Positions 18,058-25,884 of a DNA stretch of 64,000 nt are shown here, piece after piece. The DNA is from Thalassolituus sp. UBA1087 (GTDB lineage: Bacteria > Pseudomonadota > Gammaproteobacteria > Pseudomonadales > Oceanobacteraceae). Position numbers and translations under genes: made by a program. How positions within the stretch are numbered: position 1 is the stretch's first letter; every line of letters starts with the position of its first letter. The notes under the pieces are model-generated. The model saw only the letters and a list, made by a program, of their open reading frames with translations. It was not told the origin of the DNA and ran no database searches. The stretch spans positions 102,645 to 166,644 of the forward strand of contig DCCG01000006.1 of NCBI GenBank assembly GCA_002314145.1. Direction: 5' to 3'.

Positions 18058-18644
18058 TGCCTGCGATGCTGCACAATCACAGAGTGATGGAACACGTAAA
18101 AAGGCTGCCAGAGCAACTGTCTGCCGTCCGCAGTGAAGCCGGTCGGGTCAATACTGTCTGTACCATCGCTGAGGTTTATAAAGAATCTCTGCACTATAAA
18201 GGCCTTGGCTGGAAAGTCATTTTTACGTTCATCACTCTGGTGGGCCTGCTGCTGACCTTTTCTGAAATGAAAGATGTCTGTCTGAGCAGCGACCCTGATG
18301 TACACAGAAATAAAGAGCCGGTAAGGGATGGTCTGAATATTCTGAATAGCCATTACCGTGTGTATGGCGACGATGCCAAATATGTAGAAAATGCAGAAAA
18401 TTTCCGCCGCTTTCTGAATCCTTACCACGCGCAGATGTTGTGTCAGTTTGCCGCGCACTTCTCCAATGTCGTTATTGAGGCGGACAGCCATAACCGTCTG
18501 TGTATAGCTTTTGATAACGATATCTTTGTCACTGATTACCAGTACTCACTGATTAATCCTGAAAATTTTACCGACGAAATTGCCGCTGGCTCACAATTGA
18601 CTACGCTGAATGATGCTCTTTTGCTGATCCAGCTGTTGCTGTGA
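18057..18644 (+). CDS. Unrecognised protein, short paralogue of the preceding gene
   Basis: 195 residues. The N-terminus (MLHNHRVMEHVKRLPEQLSA, then SLHYKGLGWKV) and the last 80 residues (SNVVIEADSHNRLCIAFDND) align with the same ends of the preceding 413-residue protein. The four-span membrane core and the following domain are absent, leaving a single hydrophobic segment (IFTFITLVGLLLTF). The start is either ATG 18057, overlapping the upstream stop as TGATG, or ATG 18066, which matches the paralogue's MLHN start; no good ribosome site is seen, so translation is probably coupled. It looks like a duplication followed by an internal deletion, but an intact frame suggests it is used. Confidence 0.75.
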   Translation: MPAMLHNHRVMEHVKRLPEQLSAVRSEAGRVNTVCTIAEVYKESLHYKGLGWKVIFTFITLVGLLLTFSEMKDVCLSSDPDVHRNKEPVRDGLNILNSHYRVYGDDAKYVENAENFRRFLNPYHAQMLCQFAAHFSNVVIEADSHNRLCIAFDNDIFVTDYQYSLINPENFTDEIAAGSQLTTLNDALLLIQLLL

Positions 18645-18711
18645 AGCTTATTGCTTCCGCGTAATCTGATGAACCGATTTACCGACCGAACCATTTATTC
18701 AAGGCGTATTT

Positions 18712-21700
18712 ATGCATCAGTTCGATAAGAACACCATTGTCACCTTTGATCCATCCTCTGCTGATTCGATCAGTCAGGCTTTATCCGAATACAGCCGCTT
18801 GCTGGATAGCGATAAAGTCATGAAGCCGGGCCGCTTTGAAAACGATTTTGATATTGAATTCCGCGCAGAAGAAAACGGTACCGTACGCCGTCTGCAGATG
18901 GCCGATGTGACCGATAGTAAAATCAGCGCATTATTACGAGAAGCACTTGCTCTGCATGCCGATGGTGAAAGCAATATTCCGGATGGCGTGATCGCGGATG
19001 ATGACCCGGTCTATGTGTCTGAGCCGATCTTTTTTGCCATTGCTCTGCAGGATAAAAGCCTGCTGACCAGCGTGCGTGAGGCGGTGCAGGCCATTGTACG
19101 TTTTGCCCGTCGTCATAATGATACTGACGCTATGTGGCTGGATGATATGGCCGTGTTCGGTGCCGAAGCGGTTTATATGCTGGCCTGCGTTAATCCGGAC
19201 TGCAGCCCGTTACTGGGGCAGTTTTTTATTCCTTACTGGGATGATGAACACGCACCAAGCTACACAGATTATCTGGCCTCCTATCTGCAGAAATTCGGTT
19301 GGTGTCACGAAACCATCAGCGCCTTTATCTGGTGTGATAATTCTGCCTTCCGTCACGGGATGTTCTGCGAAGAATATCAGGAGCGTGCTTTTTATCAGCC
19401 TCTGGGTGAATATCTGAAGGAAAATCCGGAAGAATATCAGTGGTTCCGGATGGCGTTAGCCCAGCGTTTGCTTGAACAACCTATGATGCTGTCGACCACC
19501 GATGAGCCTCTGAACCAGAATCCGGTGCTGGGCTTTTACATGACCCTGCTGCCGTTTGAAGGCGACCGCTGGGAGGAAGAAGATGTCGATGCGTTTATGC
19601 AGAAAACCTTTATTTCTGCCTCGCTGGAAGATGAAGCAACAGAACTGTTTAAGTTGCTGAAAGAACGCACCATGAACCCGCTCACCTGTTACGCCAAAGC
19701 TCATATAGAGCGTGATGAGGATTATGAAGAGTATCTGGAAAACGATAACCTGTCGCTGGAAAGCCTGCGTGACTTTATTCTGGCTTTGCCGCAGGGCGAC
19801 GGTCTGTGGCGTTATATTATCGATGGTTCGGAACAGCAGGCTTTTGATCAGCTGACAGAAGTCGATGTTTATCAGTTAGCCAACGATAAAGCCCGTGGTT
19901 TTAAAAGTATGCTGGACGATCAGATTCTGATGCGTAATAACAATCAGAGTATTGTCCGTGAGCTGTCTGAACTGCTGGAAGATATTGAAGATCGGCTGCT
20001 GCATTGGGACGTTGTGGAAGAGTTTGCCGATATTCTGCCGTCTGCTGATGAAAGCCAGCGACAACAGCAATATCTGCGTATTCTGGATATTTTCTACCGC
20101 ATTCTTAATCCGTCTCAGCTGCCGGAAATATTCCGTGAAAAACTGACGGAAGACTCAGGCATTCTGAGTGCGGAGGAATATTACAGCCGTTACAGCGATG
20201 TTGCACCGCAAGAGGCAGATAAACAAGCGGCGCGGGAAGCACAGCAGTCAATTCTCCGTGCCTTTGAGGATATGGACGATCAGATTTATGGTCCATTGCT
20301 GCAGCGTGCGCTTAAGCAATTTGAAGAACATCGTGAGCTTTATCATCCGCAGGCGCTCGCTGACCTTCAGCGGGCTTATAACGAAAAATTTCTCGCCGGT
20401 ATGGATGAAGGGGATGACGAGCGGGAAGAAGATGACGACGATGATAATTGGGATGGTGATTATCGGAATGACGAGGATCGCGATAACAATGAGAGCATGG
20501 CTGAAAATGCAGATAAAGGCGCTGATGCAGAGAATAGCAAAGAGCAGATCTCGTCGCTGCTTGGGTTAGGGCATTACGCTCTGAGCGCCTGGCTGATTTA
20601 TAACGATTGCCTGCAACAGCGTTTTGATGAGATTACCGGCGCCTGGATCGAGCTGTTTGAAGGCGATGATTTCTGGCAAAAGTCAGCGCAGCTGCTGTCA
20701 GAACAGTTTGCTGAGGAAACACATGGCAGCGAGAAAGTGAAGGCTCTGACAGATGAACAGAGGCAGCAGATTACGCACTATTACCTTGCCGTTGAAAAAG
20801 ATGAAGCACTGGTTTCTGCCGATGATATGGTGGCACTGAGCGATCAGAGCATGTACCGCGATGATGAGGTTCGTGGTGACGAAGTTTATGCCTCCATCAG
20901 CGAAAAGCAGAAAGCCTATAAAGTGTTTCATGATTATGACGACGATTATCAGCGTGTTGTTCTCAGCTGCTTCTGGCTGCAGCAATTGCCGCTGATGAAT
21001 AACACACGTAACCGTTCACGCCGTGTCTGGCAGTACCTGATCAAACTGGGGCCGGTAAAAGTAACGTCATTGGTAGCAAAAACCTACAGCGAACACAATT
21101 ACCGTACTGAATTTGAGTCGCCGGTTACTCAGGTTGAGTGCATGGAAAAACTGCAGCGGCTGGGTGTTGATCAGGCTTATACCCAGGCGTATGAAATCAG
21201 CCGGATTCACCCGCTTGGTGACTCTGATGAATATCGTCAATGGCTCGATATGTACAGCAGTATTGAGGATGACGATAATTCCATGATCGGCGGTATGGCG
21301 CGTCGTAAAGCGCAGGCTCTGCGCACCGGTCTGGATTATATTTGTACGGTGGATAAGCTGCAGTTTTATCGTCACCTTGAATTACGTTATCCACAGTTCA
21401 GTTATGAAAAAGACGAAGGTCTGCAAAAGGATTTCCGTAATGCGATCAATATCTTCGTACGCAGCAATATCCTCGCCTGGGAAGATGCTCTGCATAACGA
21501 GTTTTCCAGTCAGTGCAGTTCCACTGATGTCGACAGCAAAAAAGCCAACAGTAAGCCCATTAAAATCGCTGATGATCATTTGACGGAAGAGCATCTGCAC
21601 TGTGGCTATGGCAGCTGGCTGGATCTGTTTATCCTACAGGATATGGGCGATCACTATGAATATTTTGCCGGCAGTTCTGTGCCGGAAGATGGACTAAGAC

Positions 21701-22431
21701 GCTACCGGGGCAGTGCACTGATTTTTAACAAAAGTGCTGATCGTGATGCCGTTATTCAGCGTATCAAAGCCTTCGGTCCTGTCGGTGGTAAAAAGGGTAA
21801 ATCTGACCGGATTGAATGGCTGGAGAATCTGCTGACTGGTTACCTGGAAGGCACAACCGATTGGGAAACTATCTGGCCGGTATTTCATGCGCATATATCA
21901 CGTGATGATTTCAGGCCGGAAGGTCCGGATCATTGTGTGCTTGGCCTGAATGATTTCATCATGATGTTACCGTCCGATCAGCGAGACCGTCTGGCGCGCT
22001 TATGCATTACCCACAGTTATCGTGGCCTGCGCTTGTTTGATTCCGATTTTGTCGATGAGTACAAGCAGCTCAGGGTAAAAAATAACGTCGTAAGCTATGA
22101 TGAGATGGTTACTGATGACAACGATCGCGAAGATTATGAAGAAGATGCTGCGGATGTGCTGCTGCAATGGCTGGAAGGCATTCGGGTACCGGCATTAAAT
22201 CGGCTGCGTTATTGCCTTGAACACAACGAACTGGACGCCTGCGTTAAGCACGTGGGCCATATCAACGAGCAGGAAGATATTAAAAAGATATCCGACAGCA
22301 TGTCAGCGGGTGAACGCGCGAATCTGGTCGCTATGCTGGCGAAGACTTCGTCGACTGAAGGCTTACTGGCGAAATTTATTAAAGATAAATCACGTAAAGT
22401 CAGGGATGTTGTGGAACGACTTATAAATTGA
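18712..22431 (+). CDS. 1239-residue protein of unknown function
   Basis: Very large cytoplasmic-looking protein without signal peptide or membrane spans, starting at an ATG with AAGG 8 bases before it. I recognise no domain. It is strongly acidic and rich in Asp, Glu, Tyr and Trp, with helical repeat-like stretches. A run of Asp/Glu/Asn around residues 563-605 (MDEGDDEREEDDDDDNWDGD and following) probably separates two halves. The C-terminus (DISDSMSAGERANLVAMLAK-like, then FIKDKSRKVRDVVERLIN) resembles a HEAT-type helix pair. It follows the two paralogous membrane proteins in the same direction and ends at a terminator, so the three may form one unit. Confidence 0.8.
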   Translation: MHQFDKNTIVTFDPSSADSISQALSEYSRLLDSDKVMKPGRFENDFDIEFRAEENGTVRRLQMADVTDSKISALLREALALHADGESNIPDGVIADDDPVYVSEPIFFAIALQDKSLLTSVREAVQAIVRFARRHNDTDAMWLDDMAVFGAEAVYMLACVNPDCSPLLGQFFIPYWDDEHAPSYTDYLASYLQKFGWCHETISAFIWCDNSAFRHGMFCEEYQERAFYQPLGEYLKENPEEYQWFRMALAQRLLEQPMMLSTTDEPLNQNPVLGFYMTLLPFEGDRWEEEDVDAFMQKTFISASLEDEATELFKLLKERTMNPLTCYAKAHIERDEDYEEYLENDNLSLESLRDFILALPQGDGLWRYIIDGSEQQAFDQLTEVDVYQLANDKARGFKSMLDDQILMRNNNQSIVRELSELLEDIEDRLLHWDVVEEFADILPSADESQRQQQYLRILDIFYRILNPSQLPEIFREKLTEDSGILSAEEYYSRYSDVAPQEADKQAAREAQQSILRAFEDMDDQIYGPLLQRALKQFEEHRELYHPQALADLQRAYNEKFLAGMDEGDDEREEDDDDDNWDGDYRNDEDRDNNESMAENADKGADAENSKEQISSLLGLGHYALSAWLIYNDCLQQRFDEITGAWIELFEGDDFWQKSAQLLSEQFAEETHGSEKVKALTDEQRQQITHYYLAVEKDEALVSADDMVALSDQSMYRDDEVRGDEVYASISEKQKAYKVFHDYDDDYQRVVLSCFWLQQLPLMNNTRNRSRRVWQYLIKLGPVKVTSLVAKTYSEHNYRTEFESPVTQVECMEKLQRLGVDQAYTQAYEISRIHPLGDSDEYRQWLDMYSSIEDDDNSMIGGMARRKAQALRTGLDYICTVDKLQFYRHLELRYPQFSYEKDEGLQKDFRNAINIFVRSNILAWEDALHNEFSSQCSSTDVDSKKANSKPIKIADDHLTEEHLHCGYGSWLDLFILQDMGDHYEYFAGSSVPEDGLRRYRGSALIFNKSADRDAVIQRIKAFGPVGGKKGKSDRIEWLENLLTGYLEGTTDWETIWPVFHAHISRDDFRPEGPDHCVLGLNDFIMMLPSDQRDRLARLCITHSYRGLRLFDSDFVDEYKQLRVKNNVVSYDEMVTDDNDREDYEEDAADVLLQWLEGIRVPALNRLRYCLEHNELDACVKHVGHINEQEDIKKISDSMSAGERANLVAMLAKTSSTEGLLAKFIKDKSRKVRDVVERLIN

Positions 22432-22452
22432 AGCTTTTTAAGGTATGAATAA

Positions 22453-22480
22453 AGGCGATGCTTGCATCGCCTTTTTATTT
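22453..22480. terminator. Bidirectional terminator between convergent genes
   Basis: AGGCGATG-CTTG-CATCGCCT stem followed by TTTTATTT on the plus strand and preceded by AA on the other side, placed between the convergent 1239-residue gene and lipoprotein gene. Confidence 0.8.
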
Positions 22481-22501
22481 CCTGTTTTCCCAGGTTCTCC
22501 A

Positions 22502-23737
22502 TTACAGAAGTGGAAGATCCGGCGCAGTGAATTCCAGTAATTCTGACTTGTCAGTACTGTCCTGACACCAGAGTGCAGAGTTGGAGGCAGGATTACGGAA
22601 TCCGGTGATCACATCAGCACAGTGCTGTGCGTCACCGCTTGTGAAAGTGTAATCACCATTCTTGGTTGCAGTGGTTGCGTCGTAACTGATGGCGAAGGTT
22701 CCGCCAGCCGGAGACGTCATATACATACGGATATCGTTGTTTGACTTCTTCCACACATGAATATCGGCTACCTGCCACAGGCTGGTTGTACCATCGAATT
22801 TATTCTGCGTGCTGATCATCAGATCGGTGAAGGCTGCCCCTTGCCGTACCAGGCGAACACGGTTTTCACCACTTACCGGTGCTGTGTAGGCAATCACGGC
22901 CGAATTGGCATCCACTGCATGCATTGCCTTGACATGATAGTTATAGGTACTTAGCTGGTATATTACGACCGAATCTCCACCACTGAACGCAGTATGAAAC
23001 TGACCGGTTGCGTTAATATCATAGGTGAACATCGTTTTGGCAATGTGGTATTGGTTGGTCGACTCCCGGGAGTCGGTACCGGTACCGCCAACAAACAGAG
23101 TGACTGAAAACCCGGAGGCGCTGATACCGGCCTGTGCAATAGAGAGAGAATCGCAGTTGCTGATTTTCTTGACCTCAGTACCGCTGCTGGTCTGGTAATA
23201 TTGATACAGTGGAAACGTCGCGGGTGTCGCTAATAAATCCGATTCTTTATAAATCCTGATCGATGCCGGTGAGTAATGGTTATCGCAGAGGATAATCAGG
23301 CGGTCGCGTGTATTGTTATTGTCGCTGAACGGATAGACTTCAATCGCACCAATATGTGTACCACTGAAGCTTCTTATCTCAGTGAAATTTTCGGCGTTTT
23401 CGTTGGATGTTGCCGCTTTGCCCTTCATAATTTTTGAGCTGTTACTTGTATGCTTGACCATATACAGGGGAGCGCCGGTCTTTACATCGCCATACGACCA
23501 TACCATATCGACCATTTTATCTACGCCAGAAACCCAGCTCTGATCGGATATCTGTGTATCCGTCAGGGTTACGTCACCTGAACTTTCACCGCCTGACTCA
23601 CTGCCAGAACCTTCACCGCTGCCTTCGCCAGAGGAAGGGCCGTCAGAAGAACCGCCGGATGATGATCCGCCACCACAGGCGGTTAAAATAAAAACTGACG
23701 CCAGAAGGGCGGCCAGAAGTTTTGCCGAACTTTGCAT
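22502..23737 (-). CDS. Gly/Ser-rich lipoprotein of unknown function (copy A)
   Basis: 411-residue lipoprotein. The signal peptide MQSSAKLLAALLASVFILTA ends at Cys21 (LTAC lipobox), followed by a 40-residue Gly/Ser/Glu linker and then a globular domain without recognised motifs but with beta-rich sequence. The start is set at ATG 23737, with GGAG 7 bases upstream, not at the earlier frame start. Same layout as the neighbour at 24018: signal, CGGGSSS linker, then a domain rich in short beta-strands that may be a propeller. The two share an 18-bp upstream palindrome, so they look like co-regulated paralogues. Likely outer-membrane or surface exposed. Confidence 0.8.
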   Translation of the reverse strand: MQSSAKLLAALLASVFILTACGGGSSSGGSSDGPSSGEGSGEGSGSESGGESSGDVTLTDTQISDQSWVSGVDKMVDMVWSYGDVKTGAPLYMVKHTSNSSKIMKGKAATSNENAENFTEIRSFSGTHIGAIEVYPFSDNNNTRDRLIILCDNHYSPASIRIYKESDLLATPATFPLYQYYQTSSGTEVKKISNCDSLSIAQAGISASGFSVTLFVGGTGTDSRESTNQYHIAKTMFTYDINATGQFHTAFSGGDSVVIYQLSTYNYHVKAMHAVDANSAVIAYTAPVSGENRVRLVRQGAAFTDLMISTQNKFDGTTSLWQVADIHVWKKSNNDIRMYMTSPAGGTFAISYDATTATKNGDYTFTSGDAQHCADVITGFRNPASNSALWCQDSTDKSELLEFTAPDLPLL

Positions 23738-23799
23738 AAATACTCCGTTATCTGTTTTTAGAAACCGGAGCAATTTTCGCTTTTAAGATGCGTTCAATC

Positions 23800-23817
23800 T
23801 TCACCCGGAAAGGTGAA
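23800..23817 (-). promoter_or_regulatory. Palindrome shared by the two lipoprotein genes (copy A)
   Basis: TTCACCCGGAAAGGTGAA, 63 bases before the lipoprotein A start. The same palindrome, with better symmetry, stands 68 bases before lipoprotein B. A conserved block (AATTGCT-C/T-CGGTTTC on the minus strand) follows each copy at the same distance. It may be an operator. Confidence 0.5.
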
Positions 23818-23944
23818 TAGTTCAGAATTTTCTCAATAATGTTAAAAAAAGCCGCTGAATATCATCGGCGCTTTTATGCGTTCTTTTAAAGGCAGCATCC
23901 CTGAAAATATGCCATCCCTGAAGAAATACTATCCTTAATATTTC

Positions 23945-23991
23945 TTAAAAAAGTCAGGCGATGCGCCTGACAGGCACTGTATCAGTGCCTG
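23945..23991 (-). terminator. Tandem-hairpin terminator of lipoprotein B
   Basis: On the minus strand two adjoining perfect hairpins follow the lipoprotein B stop: CAGGCACTG-ATA-CAGTGCCTG, then GTCAGGCG-CAT-CGCCTGAC running straight into TTTTTT. The second is a standard intrinsic terminator. Confidence 0.85.
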
Positions 23992-24017
23992 ATTATTTCA
24001 GATTTTATAAAAGAGAA

Positions 24018-25493
24018 TCAGTCGTTAACCCGGCGTGTAAAGAAGGTTTTAGGCTCAGTGGTTGACTGAGAATTCTTAAAGGCATTGTAAACCAGGGTCA
24101 CGTCATCTGAATTATCCAGATAAACACCCAGGCCACCTTTAGAGGAAATAAACGACATAACATCGATATTGCTGTCGACGGTCTGAACGTCCAGCCAGGC
24201 GCTGCCATCATAGAAGCGGGAATAAATCGTACCATCGCTGAGGGTCTGGGTTTCCGCATCAGCGTCATAGCCAAACCATACGATAACGGCTTTACCATTG
24301 TCGTTAATGGCACCGGTAACGGACCGGATTACATCATTGTCCTGCGGGTGCTCTGTAGCGCTGCTGGCAAATGAACCGGCATCCGAAATATTGGTTTTCA
24401 GATCAGTCCAGTTATTTACCCACAGGCTCAAACCGTAGTCTGCGCCGGCACTGAGATAAGCCTCTATCGTAGCCTCGTAGTTCGCTCCGGCAAGGTCGTC
24501 AGTCAATTCAACACTGGACGCAAAGCCTGAACCGTTGTTGAAGCGCGCCTGCAGTGTGTTGTTATCGTTGAACAGTGCCAGAGCATGATTGGCATCGTTC
24601 ACCGCAACCCGTGCCAATCGGGAGTCGTTTGATACACCGATACTTGCTGACGAACCTATGTAGCCATCGGAGAAGCTGGTAGCGAATACCCCGGATGCAC
24701 TGACGGCAAATTTACTGCTTTCCATTTTCAGAATGTGGCCTTCACCATCGTTGCCCATACCCAGGGCAACGGCTCTATAGTCATAGCCCAGTGTCTGCGG
24801 AGACAGTTGTGGTTCGGTCACGCAGGTATCTGCGCTGTCACAGCCCTGAACGCGGCCTGTGTGAGCAGTAAGGTCACCACGGTTCCAGATCAGGGCGATG
24901 CTGTCGTCATCGGATAGCGCGATTTTCAGGTCGTCGACGTTATGACAGGTGTAGTTATCGTTTGGATTAACAAGGGTGCGTGCGCGGGTATAGCCGCCCC
25001 ACTGCGTACCGTTGTAGCGGTAGTAATTCAGACGGCATTCGGTGTGCCCGGTGCCGGCGTTTGTTGGATTGCTTTCCAGAACCAGTGCCGCTTTACCATT
25101 GGCGTTGAACGCCCAGACAACATCGTTAGTGCCATCGTAGGAACCGATACTATGAGCGGCGCTCCAGTTACTGCCGTCGAATTCACGGACATTGAGTAAG
25201 TTGCTTTTGGAGTAGGCAATCATTGGCTTATTCGCTGTACCGCCAACCATCAGATTGGATACGGTAACAGAGCCATCTTCCAGTTCTGACGGAGTGGACC
25301 AGCTGGTCTGACCGCCAGAGCTGCCACTACCCGAACCTTCACCAGAACTACCGGAACCGCTGCCCGAACCTTCACCAGAACCAGTGCCCGAACTATCACC
25401 TGAAGTGCCGGAAGATGAACCACCGCCACCACAGGCAGTGAGTAAAAGAAAGGATGACGCCAGTAGCGCCATTGAAATTTTGCTGAGTTGCAT
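24018..25493 (-). CDS. Gly/Ser-rich lipoprotein of unknown function (copy B)
   Basis: 491-residue lipoprotein. The signal peptide MQLSKISMALLASSFLLLTA ends at Cys21, followed by about 50 residues of Gly/Ser/Glu linker with repeated GSGEGSGS units. The domain after it contains repeated segments with Trp-Ser-x-Ala, DD-x-ALALF and GKAVIVWFGYD (as in GKAALVLES and HALALFND), suggesting a beta-propeller of short repeats; this is inference. ATG 25493 is chosen because of the GGAG 8 bases before it and because it aligns with copy A. The gene has its own terminator. Confidence 0.8.
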   Translation of the reverse strand: MQLSKISMALLASSFLLLTACGGGGSSSGTSGDSSGTGSGEGSGSGSGSSGEGSGSGSSGGQTSWSTPSELEDGSVTVSNLMVGGTANKPMIAYSKSNLLNVREFDGSNWSAAHSIGSYDGTNDVVWAFNANGKAALVLESNPTNAGTGHTECRLNYYRYNGTQWGGYTRARTLVNPNDNYTCHNVDDLKIALSDDDSIALIWNRGDLTAHTGRVQGCDSADTCVTEPQLSPQTLGYDYRAVALGMGNDGEGHILKMESSKFAVSASGVFATSFSDGYIGSSASIGVSNDSRLARVAVNDANHALALFNDNNTLQARFNNGSGFASSVELTDDLAGANYEATIEAYLSAGADYGLSLWVNNWTDLKTNISDAGSFASSATEHPQDNDVIRSVTGAINDNGKAVIVWFGYDADAETQTLSDGTIYSRFYDGSAWLDVQTVDSNIDVMSFISSKGGLGVYLDNSDDVTLVYNAFKNSQSTTEPKTFFTRRVND

Positions 25494-25560
25494 AACTGCT
25501 CCGTGCTTGCATGAAGATCTGAAACCGAAGCAATTGTCGTTTTTATAGCTGGTAAAATTC

Positions 25561-25578
25561 TTCACCCTGAAGGGTGAA
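25561..25578 (-). promoter_or_regulatory. Palindrome shared by the two lipoprotein genes (copy B)
   Basis: TTCACCCTGAAGGGTGAA, a perfect 18-bp palindrome 68 bases before the lipoprotein B start. See copy A at 23800. The protein that binds is unknown. Confidence 0.55.
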
Positions 25579-25884
25579 TTTGAGTGATTTATCGATTATT
25601 CGAAACCTTGTCTGCTTAACGTACAGAAGCTGTCACCCGAATCAGAACTTCCGTTCAGCTGATTCAGGCAGGCCGGACCGTTGTCGCCTGGCGTAATCTG
25701 CAGCTGCTTTCCTGTAACCGTTGCCAGGTAAGCATAGCGCAGCATGTCAGCTTGCAATGTTATTACTGTAAGCCGGGCCCCGTGTTCTGTTTAAGGGTCG
25801 GCAATTATATCGGCCCTGGGGTTGCTGAGTGCATAAAAGTGTAGGAAGGGGAAAGGGCTTGCCCACCGCACAGTTTAACGGGTA
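25579..25884. other. Gene-free stretch between lipoprotein B and rlhA
   Basis: About 300 bases with no credible reading frame. The minus strand at 25769-25830 resembles the 3' end of an RNase P RNA (CAGAAC and CCCGGCTTAC words), but there is no room for the body of that RNA. No convincing terminator for rlhA was seen. Confidence 0.4.

Noticed and set aside
25769..25830. RNase P RNA (rnpB) 3' end on the minus strand
   Set aside because: Words such as CAGAAC and CCCGGCTTAC occur near each other, but the rlhA gene occupies the space where the other 300 bases of the RNA would be, and the matching part is interrupted. At most a relic.
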